From assembly GCF_002939475.1 (NCBI RefSeq), contig NZ_PKFQ01000001.1, positions 248,001 to 312,000 of the forward strand: a stretch of 64,000 bases of DNA, in the 5' to 3' direction. The notes beneath the pieces are model-generated. The model searched no databases and had not been told where the DNA came from. It worked only from the letters and a program-made list of their open reading frames with translations. This stretch comes from Streptomyces cinnamoneus. Lineage in GTDB: Bacteria > Actinomycetota > Actinomycetes > Streptomycetales > Streptomycetaceae. A program made the translations under genes and the position numbers. Positions 25,753 through 33,834 of this stretch are shown here, piece after piece. Positions within the stretch are counted from its first letter, which is position 1. Every line of letters starts with the position of its first letter.

Positions 25753-27041
25753 GACAGGGGTTCCAGGGGGATCGCGGCGGATACGACCGTGCCCTCGCCG
25801 GGCGCCGACTCGATGGTCAGGGTGCCGCCCAGCTGCCGGACCCGGGCGTGCATGGCGGGAAGCCCGTGGCCCCGCCCGCCGGGGCCCGCGGGTGCGACGG
25901 CGGCCGGGGCGTCGAAACCGCTGCCGTCGTCGGCGATGTCCAGGACGACCTGGTCCCCCAGGCAGGTGAGGGTGAGCGTGGCCGTCGTGGCTCCGGCGTG
26001 CTCGCGCACGTTCGCCAGGGCGCCCTGGGCGATGCGCAGGAGCGCGGAGGTGACGCGGTCCGGCAGCGGGAGGAGCGCGGTGCCCTCGACGTGGCAGCGG
26101 ACCGTCAGGCCGGCGGACTCCTGGGACGCGTGGTCCGCCAGGGTGCGCAGCGCCTCCACGAGGCCGCCGCCGTCGGCGAGGCCGGCGGGGGCGAGGTCGT
26201 GGACGAAGCGGCGTGCCTCGGCCAGGTTCCGCTCGGCGACGGAGGCGGCGGTGCGGACGTGGCGACGGGCGGCGCCGGGGTCCGCCGCCCACACCCGGTC
26301 GGCCGCCTGCAACAGCATCTGCTGGCTGGACAGTCCCTGGGCGAGGGTGTCGTGGATCTCCATCGACAGTCGCTGTCGCTCGGCGAGGGTGCCTTCGCGG
26401 CGCTCGGTGGCGGCCAGCTCGCGGCGCGTGCGGATGAGGTCGTCGATCAGGTGCCGCTGCCGGTCGGCCTGGCGCTGCATGTGGACGAAGACGGCGGCGG
26501 CGATGGCCGCGACGGCGGGCGGCGCGAGGACCAGGTTGGGGTCGAAGCCGCCGGCCGACAGCTTCAGCTGGGCGGCGACCACGAAGGCGGTGAGCACTCC
26601 GACGAGGGCGAGCGCCGCCCGCGACGGCAAGGTGCGCAGCCCCGTGAAGAACAGCGGCACCGCGCACCAGGCGAAGCTGGGCGCGAGGACCACGAGCACC
26701 ATCCAGACCGCCACCACCGCTCCCAGCCAGGCGAGGCGCCGGGGAGCGGGCCGCGACGGCGGTGCGGGCCCGAGGGGGTACAGCAGGGCCAGCCCGGCGG
26801 AGAGCCCGATGATCCACGGAGTGCGGGGCTCGCCGGGGTGCCGGATCAGGAAGCGGGCCAGCGACGCGGCGAGGAGGAGGAAGAACGCGGCGTGCATGAC
26901 GAGCGCCAGCCGGCGCTCCCCCGGAGCGGTGGCGTCGGCGAGGGCGGGGGCCGGGGCGCCGGGTGCTCCGGGGCCGGTCTCCGGCCCTGTTCCGCCCGTG
27001 GGGCCGTACGCCGCCTCGTCCGCCGGCGCTGCGTGCCGCAC
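25749..27041 (-). CDS. senS: SenS-like HisKA_3 sensor histidine kinase
   Basis: A 430-residue sensor kinase. After a Gly/Pro-rich N-terminus come about five membrane helices (residues 45-190) with almost no extracellular domain. HisKA_3 follows with the phospho-His in LSMEIHDTLAQGLSSQQMLLQ, then a HATPase domain (ANVREHAG N-box, DDGSGFD, GRGHGLPAMHARV). In the S. reticuli system SenS autophosphorylation is modulated by extracellular HbpS in response to heme and redox stress. The five-helix topology and neighbours fit that model. Confidence 0.87.
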   Translation of the reverse strand: MRHAAPADEAAYGPTGGTGPETGPGAPGAPAPALADATAPGERRLALVMHAAFFLLLAASLARFLIRHPGEPRTPWIIGLSAGLALLYPLGPAPPSRPAPRRLAWLGAVVAVWMVLVVLAPSFAWCAVPLFFTGLRTLPSRAALALVGVLTAFVVAAQLKLSAGGFDPNLVLAPPAVAAIAAAVFVHMQRQADRQRHLIDDLIRTRRELAATERREGTLAERQRLSMEIHDTLAQGLSSQQMLLQAADRVWAADPGAARRHVRTAASVAERNLAEARRFVHDLAPAGLADGGGLVEALRTLADHASQESAGLTVRCHVEGTALLPLPDRVTSALLRIAQGALANVREHAGATTATLTLTCLGDQVVLDIADDGSGFDAPAAVAPAGPGGRGHGLPAMHARVRQLGGTLTIESAPGEGTVVSAAIPLEPLS

Positions 27042-27064
27042 TCAGCTCTCCTCGTTCCGTGCGC

Positions 27065-27093
27065 TTACGTGATTCGGTGCGTACGTGATTCCG
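27065..27093. promoter_or_regulatory. Direct repeat in the senS-hbpS divergent promoter
   Basis: Two copies of (T/G)TACGTGATTC(C/G)G start 16 bp apart in the 222-bp gap between the divergent senS and hbpS genes. A tandem half-site array here is a candidate SenR-binding region. Confidence 0.45.
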
Positions 27094-27263
27094 TATGTGC
27101 GTCGTCCCGTGCGCAGGTCGTTCCGTGCACACGCACTCATCGTCACCCGGTGGCACCATCCTCGCATCAACCGATCGGACGACAGGGGCGTCAACCGTCA
27201 CGCCCGCCGGATGCAGCCGGCGGGCCGAGGTCCGGAGCCCGGTTCCGGCCGGAGGATCGGATC

Positions 27264-27806
27264 ATGACCAACACCAAGAAGCTCCTGACCACGACCGCCG
27301 CCGTCCTCGCCGCCGGGGCCGTCGGCGCCTTCTCCGCGAGCGCCGCCTCCCCGGCGGCCGAGGCCAAGTCCACGGTGAAGGCCGACGCCGCCGACGGGAA
27401 CCTCACCCACTCGACGCACCTGACGGTCGCCGCGGCCACCAGGGCCGCGCAGGCCGGTCTCGACGCGGCCGCCAAGGAGGGCCAGAAGGTCTCCGTCGCC
27501 GTCGTCGACCGCGACGGGAACACGATCGTCACCCTGCGGGGCGACGGTGCGGGCCCGCAGTCGTACGCGTCCGCCGAGAAGAAGGCCTTCACCGCCGTGT
27601 CCTGGAACGCGCCGACCTCCGTCCTGGTGGGCCGCCTCGCCCAGACCCCGAACCTGAAGGACATCCCCGGCACCCTGTTCCTGCCGGGCGGCGCCCCCGT
27701 CCAGGCCAAGGGCGCCCCGATAGCGGGCGTGGGCGTGGCGGGCGCGCCCAGCGGCGACCTCGACGAGAAGTTCGCCCAGGCCGGCGTCGCGGCTCTGAAC
27801 AAGTAA
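27264..27806 (+). CDS. hbpS: HbpS-like secreted heme-binding protein
   Basis: A 180-residue GlcG/HbpS-family protein. A signal peptide (KKLLTTTAAVLAAGAVGAFSASAASPA) leads to a domain with VAVVDRDGNTIVTLRGDGAG, SAEKKAFTAVSW and PIAGVGVAGAPSGDLDEKFAQAGVAAL. In S. reticuli HbpS forms an octamer that binds heme and iron outside the membrane and modulates the SenS kinase. The ATG follows GGAGGAT. It is divergent from senS-senR, as expected for that sensory unit. Confidence 0.88.
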   Translation: MTNTKKLLTTTAAVLAAGAVGAFSASAASPAAEAKSTVKADAADGNLTHSTHLTVAAATRAAQAGLDAAAKEGQKVSVAVVDRDGNTIVTLRGDGAGPQSYASAEKKAFTAVSWNAPTSVLVGRLAQTPNLKDIPGTLFLPGGAPVQAKGAPIAGVGVAGAPSGDLDEKFAQAGVAALNK

Positions 27807-27898
27807 CGCGCCGTGCCGCAGGGCGGCCGGGCCTCCGCGGGCCCGGCCGTGGCGGCAGGCGGCGGAGGTCTGTGCCTTGCCCCGGGTTCCTCAGGGTT

Positions 27899-28066
27899 CC
27901 TAGGGGGTGTCCGATGGGTCAGCACAGGCCCTGCGGCGCCCGGCACGGCACCTCGCTGCGTTGTCACATCAGCCGAGGACGCCCGGTCCGAGGCAGATGC
28001 TCCGCCTTGCGATCTACCGCACCGGACACCGCAGGACCCGCACCGACCCATCGGACACCCCCTAGG
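27899..28066. mobile_element. 168-bp MITE-like element with 22-bp perfect terminal inverted repeats
   Basis: The outer 22 bases at each end (27899-27920 and 28045-28066) are perfect inverted repeats beginning CCTAGGGGGTGTCC. Both ends carry CTAG, a target duplication typical of some IS5-type elements. The 124-bp interior has no coding capacity. This is the structure of a miniature inverted-repeat transposable element mobilised by a transposase in trans. It sits between hbpS and gap. Confidence 0.75.
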
Positions 28067-28296
28067 GGGGCGGTTGACGTAGATCACTCCGGGGGCGGCC
28101 ACCCTCACCACATTCGAGGCATATCCGGGCACGGCACTCCATACCCCAACACCCCCAACCCCCTCCATAGCCGCCCATTCCCCACCTCGGCGCGACCCTT
28201 GGTCGATTGTGCCGAGCGCCTCAGTCCGCACCCCTTGAAGGATCAAACCAGTAGGGGGTTAGCATATGAGCGCCGCCTAGCTCGAAAGATAAACTT

Positions 28297-29742
28297 GTGA
28301 CTGTCAACGACGACTCGTTCACTGACTGGAAGACCCGCGAGGAGATCGCGGAGTCGATGATCCCGATCATCGGGAAGCTGCACCGGGAGCAGGACGTCAC
28401 CGTCCTGCTGCACAGCCGCTCCTTGGTGAACAAGTCGGTGGTCAGCATCCTCAAGACCCACCGGTTCGCCCGGCAGATAGCCGGCGAGGAGCTCTCGGTC
28501 ACCGAGACGCTGCCGTTCCTCCAGGCCCTCACCGGCCTCGACCTCGGTCCTTCCCAGATCGACATCGGCATGCTCGCCGCGACGTACAAGGCCGACGACC
28601 GCGGTCTCAGCGTCGAGGCGTTCACCGCCCAGGCCGTCGCCGGCGCCACGGGCGAGAACAAGATCGAGTGCCGCGAGGGGCGCGACGTCGTCCTCTACGG
28701 CTTCGGCCGCATCGGCCGCCTCGTCGCCCGTCTGCTCATCGAGAAGTCCGGCTCGGGCAACGGTCTGCGGCTGCGTGCCATCGTCGTCCGGCAGGGTGGC
28801 GACCAGGACATCGTCAAGCGCGCCTCGCTGCTGCGGCGCGACTCCATCCACGGCCAGTTCCAGGGCACGATCACCGTCGACGAGGCGAACGACACGATCA
28901 TCGCCAACGGCAACGCCATCAAGGTGATCTACGCCGGCGACCCCTCCGAGGTCGACTACACGGCGTACGGCATCAAGAACGCCATCCTCATCGACAACAC
29001 CGGCAAGTGGCGCGACCGCGAGGGCCTGTCGAAGCACCTGCGGCCCGGCATCGACAAGGTCGTGCTGACCGCGCCCGGCAAGGGCGACGTGCCCAACATC
29101 GTGCACGGTGTCAACCACGACATGATCAAGCCGGACGAGCAGGTCATCTCCTGCGCGTCCTGCACCACCAACGCGATCGTCCCGCCGCTGAAGGCGATGG
29201 ACGACGAGTACGGCGTCCTGCGCGGCCACGTGGAGACCGTCCACTCGTTCACCAACGACCAGAACCTGCTGGACAACTACCACAAGGCCGACCGTCGCGG
29301 CCGCTCGGCGCCGCTCAACATGGTCATCACCGAGACGGGTGCCGCCTCGGCCGTCGCCAAGGCGCTGCCCGACCTCAAGGCGCCGATCACCGGCAGCTCG
29401 ATCCGCGTCCCCGTGCCGGACGTCTCGATCGCGATCCTCAGCCTGCGACTGGGGCGCGAGACCACCCGCGAGGAGGTCCTCGACTACCTCCGCAACGTCT
29501 CGCTGACCTCCCCGCTGAAGCGCCAGATCGACTTCACCACCGCCCCCGACGCGGTCTCCAGCGACTTCATCGGCTCGCGCCACGCCTCGATCGTCGACGC
29601 CGGCGCCACCAAGGTCGACGGCGACAACGCCATCCTCTACCTCTGGTACGACAACGAGTTCGGCTACTCCTGCCAGGTCATCCGTGTCGTCCAGTACGTC
29701 TCCGGAGTGGAGTACCCGACCTTCCCCGCCCCGGCGGCCTGA
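28297..29742 (+). CDS. gap: Glyceraldehyde-3-phosphate dehydrogenase, long form
   Basis: A 481-residue GAPDH that converts glyceraldehyde-3-phosphate, phosphate and NAD(P) to 1,3-bisphosphoglycerate. The NAD-binding motif VLYGFGRIGRL is at about 131-141, and the catalytic Cys is in ISCASCTTNA. The C-terminal part ends in WYDNEFGYSCQVI. It is about 130 residues longer at the N-terminus than the usual 335-residue enzyme, as in the long actinobacterial GAPDH class. The GTG start has only a weak upstream ribosome site (GAAAGA). It ends at a large hairpin shared with yjbQ. Confidence 0.92.
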   Translation: MTVNDDSFTDWKTREEIAESMIPIIGKLHREQDVTVLLHSRSLVNKSVVSILKTHRFARQIAGEELSVTETLPFLQALTGLDLGPSQIDIGMLAATYKADDRGLSVEAFTAQAVAGATGENKIECREGRDVVLYGFGRIGRLVARLLIEKSGSGNGLRLRAIVVRQGGDQDIVKRASLLRRDSIHGQFQGTITVDEANDTIIANGNAIKVIYAGDPSEVDYTAYGIKNAILIDNTGKWRDREGLSKHLRPGIDKVVLTAPGKGDVPNIVHGVNHDMIKPDEQVISCASCTTNAIVPPLKAMDDEYGVLRGHVETVHSFTNDQNLLDNYHKADRRGRSAPLNMVITETGAASAVAKALPDLKAPITGSSIRVPVPDVSIAILSLRLGRETTREEVLDYLRNVSLTSPLKRQIDFTTAPDAVSSDFIGSRHASIVDAGATKVDGDNAILYLWYDNEFGYSCQVIRVVQYVSGVEYPTFPAPAA

Positions 29743-29881
29743 TCCCGGGCGGCGCCCGGAGGGCCGGCCGTCAGGCGGACGGCCGGCCGGAGCCGCCGAG
29801 CAGCGGTGACCCGTTCAATTGCCGGGAAGAGCGGTTTCGGCCGACTTACGGCACCCGGGCGTGAGCTGCTGCTCGTCGGTG

Positions 29882-29951
29882 GCACCGGGGACGACGGAGA
29901 GGGCCGGCAGTGGCGAACGCCGCTGCCGGCCCTCTCCGTCGTCCCCGGTGC
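29882..29951. terminator. 29-bp perfect-stem hairpin between convergent genes
   Basis: The arms 29882-29910 and 29923-29951 are perfectly complementary, with a 12-base loop. The right arm ends 2 bp before the yjbQ stop codon. It would terminate transcription of gap and of yjbQ from opposite sides. The stem is unusually long for a simple terminator. Confidence 0.85.
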
Positions 29952-29952
29952 T

Positions 29953-30468
29953 CTACGCCCTGAGGACGCGGACCAGCAGCTCACGCGTGCGCGGGCCGTC
30001 GTACTCGGCGAGCATGACCGCCTGCCACCGGCCCAGGTACAGCGCGCCCGCCGTGACGGGGATGCTCAGCTCGGGGTGGGTGGCGAGCATCGCGCGGGCG
30101 TGGGAGTGGCCGTTGTCGCGCTCGCCGTGGACGGCCCGCTCGGCGGGGGTGCGGTCCTTGTCGTGGGCGTAGGGGTGGTGGTCGCTGTGCGGGGCGAGGC
30201 GTTCGAGGACGGCGTTCATGTCGGTGTTCAGACCGGCGTCGTTCTCGTTGACGACCAGACCGCAGGTGGTGTGGCCGCAGTACACGTGGAGCGTGCCCTC
30301 GGTCACCGCGGATTCGGCGACGAGACGCCTGAGTTCGCCGGTCAGGTCGACGACGGCTTCCGGAGCGTCGAGGGTCACGGAGATCCGGGCCGACGCGGCG
30401 AGGGAGCCGCCCGCCGGCAGGACGTCGCGGGAGACGGTCGTGATCCGGGTGTCCGGGACGGTTGCCAT
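29953..30468 (-). CDS. yjbQ: YjbQ/UPF0047 family protein
   Basis: A 171-residue single-domain protein of the YjbQ family, with the defining CGHTTCGLVVNENDAGLNTDM segment and the later SIPVTAGALYLGRWQAVMLAEYDGPRTR. Members have weak thiamine-phosphate synthase activity and a conserved metal-binding His/Asp pocket; the true role is debated. The ATG follows GGAGG. A TetR gene lies upstream on the same strand with 138 bp between. Confidence 0.88.
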   Translation of the reverse strand: MATVPDTRITTVSRDVLPAGGSLAASARISVTLDAPEAVVDLTGELRRLVAESAVTEGTLHVYCGHTTCGLVVNENDAGLNTDMNAVLERLAPHSDHHPYAHDKDRTPAERAVHGERDNGHSHARAMLATHPELSIPVTAGALYLGRWQAVMLAEYDGPRTRELLVRVLRA

Positions 30469-30606
30469 GGCGCCTCCAGATGCTCGCGATACGGGCCCCG
30501 GGGTCGGGCGGGCCCCGCGGTGCCGATGTGAACGTCGCAGGCTCCCGTGCGCGACGCAACACCGGTCTCGGCCACCTTGCGCGTGCCGAGCGCCGCCGCC
30601 GCTCCC

Positions 30607-31206
30607 CTATGCCGGTCGCAGCGACCGCCAGATGGCGTCGGGCAGGAGGCGCGCGGCCTGGTCCAGGTCGAGGTCGTACGTGCTGGACAGCCAGCGGCGC
30701 GCCGCCTCGGCGACCGGGCCCATGACCAGGACCTCGATCAGAGGACCGGGCAGGGGGACGATCTCGCCCTTCTCGATCCGGGCCCGCATCCAGTCCGCGA
30801 CGACCGCCAGCTTCGCGGCCTTCACGGCCCGGATCTCCTCGGCGCGGGCGGCCAGGTAGCCGGAGTAGGCGGAGGCGTGGAGGAAGAGCGCGGCGTCGCG
30901 GTGCTCCACGGTGAAGCGCAGGTACGCCTGGACGAGGGCACGCAGACCGCTGCGGGCGGTGCGACTGCGGTGCAGGGCGGCGATCATCTCGTCGAACAGT
31001 TGCTCCGTGCACCGCGTGTACAAGGCGCCGGCGAGGCCGTCGAAACTGCCGAAGTGGTGGTAGAGGCTGCCGAGGCTGACGCCGCTGGCCGCCGTGACGG
31101 CGTTGACGGTGAAGCCCTGCTGGCCCGACGTGGCGTACACGTCCAACGCGCTGGTCAGGAGCAGGTCGGCGGTCGCCTCGCCCCGTTGCTGCTTGGGGGA
31201 CATCAC
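30607..31206 (-). CDS. TetR-family regulator
   Basis: A 199-residue TetR regulator. The N-terminal HTH (ADLLLTSALDVYATSGQQGFTVNAVTAASGVSLGSLYHHFGSFDGLAGALY) is canonical, and the C-terminal ligand domain has no diagnostic motif. Its promoter region carries an AT-rich inverted repeat at 31288-31315, a possible autoregulatory site. The plus-strand esterase at 31465 is the divergent neighbour and a possible target. Confidence 0.88.
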   Translation of the reverse strand: MMSPKQQRGEATADLLLTSALDVYATSGQQGFTVNAVTAASGVSLGSLYHHFGSFDGLAGALYTRCTEQLFDEMIAALHRSRTARSGLRALVQAYLRFTVEHRDAALFLHASAYSGYLAARAEEIRAVKAAKLAVVADWMRARIEKGEIVPLPGPLIEVLVMGPVAEAARRWLSSTYDLDLDQAARLLPDAIWRSLRPA

Positions 31207-31287
31207 CCGGCCTCCGGTCGGCCGTGACGACCCCTTGCCATGCCTGTCGCGCCCGCGTCCGCCATGCCGTCCAGCATAGGTCGGAAT

Positions 31288-31315
31288 TAGAGAGATTTTC
31301 TAAAAACTGTCTCTA
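31288..31315. promoter_or_regulatory. Possible TetR operator
   Basis: TAGAGA and TCTCTA form an inverted repeat with a 16-base AT-rich spacer in the gap between the TetR and esterase genes. The arms are short, so this is tentative. Confidence 0.4.
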
Positions 31316-31464
31316 CAACGCGTGCTGACTGGTCCACACTCGACCCCACGGCCGGACGCGGGGGCGACCAGGGGATCTGACCTGCGAGCACCTCCGTGTC
31401 GTGGCCCGAAGGCCGAGACGTGCCTTCCCCCCGTCACCCAGGACACGTGAACGGAACCGGTCCC

Positions 31465-32583
31465 ATGGCACTCAGCCACCTCCGACGACACCTGACGAAG
31501 TCACCCCCGCCGGCCCGGCTTCTGCGCGCGAAGGCCGCGCTCGCCGCGCTGGCCGCGGCCGTGCTGATGCTGGGCGCGCCCCCCGCGCACGCCGACGCCC
31601 CGGTCCCGCCGCCGATGGCCGACGGCTTCGGCCTGACCCAGGTCGGCGCCCCCACGGGCACCGCCACCAACTTCGTGATCACCGTCTCCACGCCCCAGGT
31701 CGCCGGAGAGCACCGCATCAGGGTCCTGCTGCCCAAGGACTACGCGGCCGATCCCACCAAGCGGTACCCGGTGTTCTACTTCCTGCACGGCGCCTCCGAC
31801 AACCCGGGCAACCCCGCCCTGGCCTATCCCGCGCTCACCGCGGCCCAGTCGATGATCACGGTGATCCCGGACGGGGGGCGGAGAGGCTGGTACACCAACT
31901 GGCTCGACCAGAAGACCGCCGCCGGCGCGCAGAACTGGGAGAACTTCCACATCAACCAGGTGATCCCCTTCATCGACGCCAACCTCCGCACCCTCGCGGA
32001 CAAGAAGGACCGGGCGGTGGGCGGCCTGTCGATGGGCGGATTCGGCGCCATGCACTACGCCCAGTCCCACCCCGGGCTGTTCAGCCAGGTCGTCTCGCTC
32101 TCCGGCGCCACCGACTTCTCGGTGAACCACCTCGTCATGCGTGGCGCGGTCGTCGCCACGCTGACCAACGTCGGGGCTCCGCTGTGCGGTTCGAGCGCTC
32201 CCACCTGCTCGCTGAACTTCGGACCTACGGTGTCCAGCGACGCGGTCTTCGGCTCGCCGTACCCGGTGTTCAACGCCGACTGGCGGTGGAACGCGGTGGA
32301 CCCGTCCTCGCACGCGAACGTGAGCGCGCTGGCCGGCATGGGCATCGCGCTCTACACCGGTGACGGCAACGGCGCGGCCGCGGAGCCGGAGTTCTGGGTC
32401 GAGTCGGCGGCACGACACGTCAAGGACCGTCTGGACGCCCTGAAGTTCCCGTACCACTACGTGGACTACGGCAACGGCGCCGGCTGGGGCAGCGACTGCA
32501 AGGGCGGCCACACGTACGGCTGCTGGGCGCAGGACCTCGTGGACTACGTGCCGCGGCTGGAAGCCGCCTTCGCGTCCGACTGA
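31465..32583 (+). CDS. Secreted esterase D/antigen-85-type hydrolase
   Basis: A 372-residue exported alpha/beta hydrolase. After a signal peptide ending in AHA-DAP, the mature enzyme shows the esterase D pattern: RYPVFYFLHGASDNPG, the nucleophile elbow GGLSMGGFGAMHYA with the catalytic Ser, and a C-terminal His region. Related secreted proteins include mycolyltransferases and feruloyl-type esterases. The ATG is the one just upstream of the signal peptide. The substrate is unknown; an ester in plant material or the envelope is plausible. Confidence 0.85.
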   Translation: MALSHLRRHLTKSPPPARLLRAKAALAALAAAVLMLGAPPAHADAPVPPPMADGFGLTQVGAPTGTATNFVITVSTPQVAGEHRIRVLLPKDYAADPTKRYPVFYFLHGASDNPGNPALAYPALTAAQSMITVIPDGGRRGWYTNWLDQKTAAGAQNWENFHINQVIPFIDANLRTLADKKDRAVGGLSMGGFGAMHYAQSHPGLFSQVVSLSGATDFSVNHLVMRGAVVATLTNVGAPLCGSSAPTCSLNFGPTVSSDAVFGSPYPVFNADWRWNAVDPSSHANVSALAGMGIALYTGDGNGAAAEPEFWVESAARHVKDRLDALKFPYHYVDYGNGAGWGSDCKGGHTYGCWAQDLVDYVPRLEAAFASD

Positions 32584-32666
32584 CCCGTCAGTTCCCCGGC
32601 CCCGCCCGCTCAAGGCCCCCGCCTCTTCGAGACAACCCCTCCCTCACAGAGACAAGGAATCCACCC

Positions 32667-33749
32667 ATGACACCGGACACGGCCCACCCCCCGAGACGTC
32701 CGGTCTCCTTCCTGCGGGTGATCGCCGCAGCCCTGGCGACCTGCTGCGTCGCCCTCGGGCTCATGGCGTCCCCCGCCACGACGGCGACCGCCCACGCCGC
32801 GGGGAAGTGCGACACCCCGCTGCAGTGCGTGGACTTCACGTCCGTGCACAACGGTCGCAAGCTGGACGTGCAGAACGGCTCGCTCGGTGACGGAGCCATC
32901 ATCGTCACCAACTCGGCGCCGGGCCACCACCAGTCCTGGCAGCTGAACGTCGATGCGACGGACTCGTCCTTCACCATCGTGAACAACACGACGGGCAAGT
33001 GCGTCGACCTCAGCTGGCCGGCCCTGCGGCAGCAGACCTGCCGGGGCCAGAAGACCCAGAAGTGGTACTTCCAGCCGGTCACGGGCGCCAGCGACGCGTT
33101 CATGATCCGCAACGAGAGCGACAACTCGTGCCTCGACCTCGTGGCGGGCGCCCAGTACGACGACGCCTGGACCGGGAAGTCCGCGTGCCACGGCGGGACC
33201 AACCAGCGGTGGACCACCACCGCGGAGGCCCGGGCCCTGGCCGTGGACCACGCCGCCTACCGGTGCCAGAGGAACACCTCCACCTGTTCCTGGGCGGTCA
33301 GGAACATAGCCGGTGCGGCTCCCCTGCCGAAGGTCTGCGCCTCGTCGGTCTGGTACAACAACACCGGCGGCCCCATCTCCCAGACGTTCTCCGTGAACAA
33401 GACCACCGGCTGGTCGAACAGCATCGGCAACCACCTCACGGCGCAGTTCGGCACCGGCGGCATGGAGCCCCTCATGGCGATGGTCAACTCGAGCCTGGAC
33501 TTCACCAACACCTGGACCGGCTCGTCGAGCGTCGACAACGCCGTCACCGTGCCCGTCCCCGCCGGGCAGTACGGCTGGGTGACCCTGTCGGTGCTGGCGA
33601 AGAAGGTGACCGGCACCTGGACGTTCGACACGCAGGGCTTCCCGTGGAAGGCGGACGACACGATCACCGTCCCCCTCAAGGACGACCCCAGCGGTGGCGC
33701 GACCCTCTACATCGCGAACACCAGCCCGACGTTCACCTCCTGCGTCTGA
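32667..33749 (+). CDS. Secreted ricin-type lectin with a possible aerolysin/ETX-like module
   Basis: A 360-residue exported protein. The signal peptide ends near AHA-AGK. Residues about 46-190 form a RICIN beta-trefoil with three Q-x-W repeats (QSWQLN, QKWYFQ, QRWTTT) and paired cysteines, a fold that binds glycans. Residues about 215-360 are Ser/Thr-rich with long beta strands and the segment VPVPAGQYGWVTLSVLAKKV, which resembles the stem region of aerolysin/ETX-MTX2 pore-forming proteins. It follows the secreted esterase by 83 bp and ends at a strong terminator. The lectin call is secure; the pore-forming part is tentative. Confidence 0.72.
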   Translation: MTPDTAHPPRRPVSFLRVIAAALATCCVALGLMASPATTATAHAAGKCDTPLQCVDFTSVHNGRKLDVQNGSLGDGAIIVTNSAPGHHQSWQLNVDATDSSFTIVNNTTGKCVDLSWPALRQQTCRGQKTQKWYFQPVTGASDAFMIRNESDNSCLDLVAGAQYDDAWTGKSACHGGTNQRWTTTAEARALAVDHAAYRCQRNTSTCSWAVRNIAGAAPLPKVCASSVWYNNTGGPISQTFSVNKTTGWSNSIGNHLTAQFGTGGMEPLMAMVNSSLDFTNTWTGSSSVDNAVTVPVPAGQYGWVTLSVLAKKVTGTWTFDTQGFPWKADDTITVPLKDDPSGGATLYIANTSPTFTSCV

Positions 33750-33761
33750 GCGATCCGCCCC

Positions 33762-33788
33762 GCCGCCCGGCGATCGTCGCCGGGCGGC
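33762..33788. terminator. Perfect 12-bp hairpin terminator
   Basis: GCCGCCCGGCGA and its complement with a 3-base loop lie 13 bp after the lectin gene stop codon and separate it from the next promoter. Confidence 0.82.
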
Positions 33789-33807
33789 GTCGGGGCGCGT
33801 GCCGTTC

Positions 33808-33823
33808 TAGGTCACCCGACCTA
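33808..33823. promoter_or_regulatory. TetR-type operator overlapping a leaderless promoter
   Basis: TAGGTC and GACCTA are perfect 6-base inverted arms with a 4-base spacer. They end at a TATTAT -10-like hexamer (33822-33827). The ATG at 33835 would be the expected first transcribed base, so the transcript may be leaderless. The TetR protein encoded two genes on is the likely repressor. Confidence 0.6.
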
Positions 33824-33834
33824 TTATGGTGCGC

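Noticed and set aside
23416..27072. A plus-strand open frame of over 1200 codons spanning phoD and the senRS genes
   Set aside because: It is the antisense shadow of GC-rich genes. Its product is low-complexity Arg/Pro/Gly with no domain, while the minus-strand genes have clear motifs.
29882..29951. The 29-bp hairpin as a small RNA gene
   Set aside because: No promoter is visible, and its place between convergent stop codons is explained by termination.
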